From Planctomycetaceae bacterium (GTDB lineage: Bacteria; Planctomycetota; Planctomycetia; Planctomycetales; Planctomycetaceae): 6,828 nucleotides of DNA. A program made the translations under genes and the position numbers. Of this stretch, positions 6,328 to 6,828 are shown piece by piece (the first letter of the stretch is position 1; every line of letters starts with the position of its first letter). The DNA lies in contig DLVV01000080.1 in assembly GCA_003445035.1 (NCBI GenBank), positions 30,496 through 37,323 on the forward strand, written 5' to 3'. The notes beneath the pieces were generated by a model. The model was not told where the DNA came from. It did no database searches and saw only the letters and a program-made list of their open reading frames with translations.

Positions 6328-6828
6328 AGGTGTTTTGACCACCAGGTGAGGATTTCGCCGAGCCGGTGGATTCTCAGGTCCGGTGGGCCGCAACGGCTCA
6401 TCCCGTGGCTGGTTTCTCGCGGGTACCGGACGAAACGTGTCGGGACCCCGAGCATCTTCAATGCCGCGAAGACCTGTTCCCCCTGTTCGACGTTGCAGCG
6501 AAGGTCGCCCTCGCTGTGGATCACCAGGGTGGGCGTGGTGACATTGCGGATCGCTCGGATCGGGCTCTGTTGCCAGATTTCCTGGTTGTCGTCCCAGGGG
6601 TTCCCCGGCCAGTATTCACCCGGCACCAGCGGGTAGTCGCTGGACCCGGCCATGCTGACGAGGTTGGCGACGCAGCGGTCGGTGATGGCGGCTGCGAAAC
6701 GGTCGGTGTGAGTGATGGCCCAGTTGGTCATGTACCCGCCGTAGCTGCCTCCCATGATGCCAATCCGTTGCGGGTCGATCGCCGGATGTTGCTCCATGAA
6801 GGATGCGACCGCCTGCACGTCGGTCCAG
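6324..6828 (-). CDS. C-terminal part of an S9-family (prolyl oligopeptidase type) serine peptidase, partial
   Basis: The visible 167 residues are the alpha/beta-hydrolase domain end of an S9 peptidase such as an acylaminoacyl-peptidase or dipeptidyl-peptidase; the beta-propeller half lies beyond the right edge. The nucleophile is in GGSYGGY (serine codon at 6746-6744), preceded by IDPQRIGIMG as is typical. The acid is D in HSEGDLRC (codon 6506-6504) and the base is H in SHGMSR (codon 6407-6405), so the triad is complete and in family order. LVIHSEGDLRCNVEQGEQ resembles the bacterial acylaminoacyl-peptidase branch. It would cut peptides, or acylated N-termini, of short substrates. Whether it is exported cannot be seen without the N-terminus. 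The frame continues upstream of the GTG at 6818 (W-T-D-V), so that GTG is not the start. It converges on the secreted barrel gene with 15 bases between the stops. Confidence 0.93.
   Translation of the reverse strand, partial: WTDVQAVASFMEQHPAIDPQRIGIMGGSYGGYMTNWAITHTDRFAAAITDRCVANLVSMAGSSDYPLVPGEYWPGNPWDDNQEIWQQSPIRAIRNVTTPTLVIHSEGDLRCNVEQGEQVFAALKMLGVPTRFVRYPRETSHGMSRCGPPDLRIHRLGEILTWWSKHL

Overview
The window looks like a chromosomal segment of a planctomycete (Planctomycetota). This is inference from four things: high GC by eye (about 60%, not counted), a Tat-type leader with the arginine pair followed by DFAR, a very large secreted YetA/PcRGLX-type carbohydrate-active protein, and a radical SAM protein of a type I associate with that phylum. 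The genus cannot be read from the sequence.

Layout, left to right. Bases 1-68 hold the first 22 codons of a minus-strand gene with a twin-arginine leader; the rest lies outside the window. Bases 210-3767 (minus) encode a 1185-residue secreted protein with an N-terminal beta domain, a RIFT-barrel, a beta-sandwich and an alpha/alpha-toroid, and an extra C-terminal beta region. The three central modules match the exo-rhamnogalacturonan lyase (PL26) architecture. Bases 3768-4078 are a 311-base divergent intergenic region with two copies of a dyad (GACCGG-ACGGTC), an inverted partial copy, and a -10-like element for the plus-strand gene. Bases 4079-5377 (plus) encode a 432-residue radical SAM protein with a partial SPASM/twitch-like cysteine pattern. 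Bases 5457-6308 (plus) encode a 283-residue secreted protein of unknown function with a small beta-barrel resembling the FlgT C-terminal domain. Bases 6324-6828 (minus) are the C-terminal part of an S9-family serine peptidase, with all three catalytic residues visible, running off the right edge.

How the genes may work together. The lyase-like protein and the S9 peptidase suggest breakdown of external polysaccharide and peptide. The Tat-leader gene follows the lyase-like gene on the same strand at 141 bases, but a TATACT box suggests it may have its own promoter. The radical SAM and secreted barrel genes are codirectional, 79 bases apart. Each has a Shine-Dalgarno sequence and a TGnTAGnnT box 57-59 bases before its start, so they may be separately promoted but similarly expressed.

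No CRISPR array, tRNA, rRNA, insertion sequence or phage gene was seen. The best leads for something undescribed are the radical SAM protein of unknown substrate beside a secreted barrel protein, the extra domains of the lyase-like protein, and the repeated dyad between the divergent genes.
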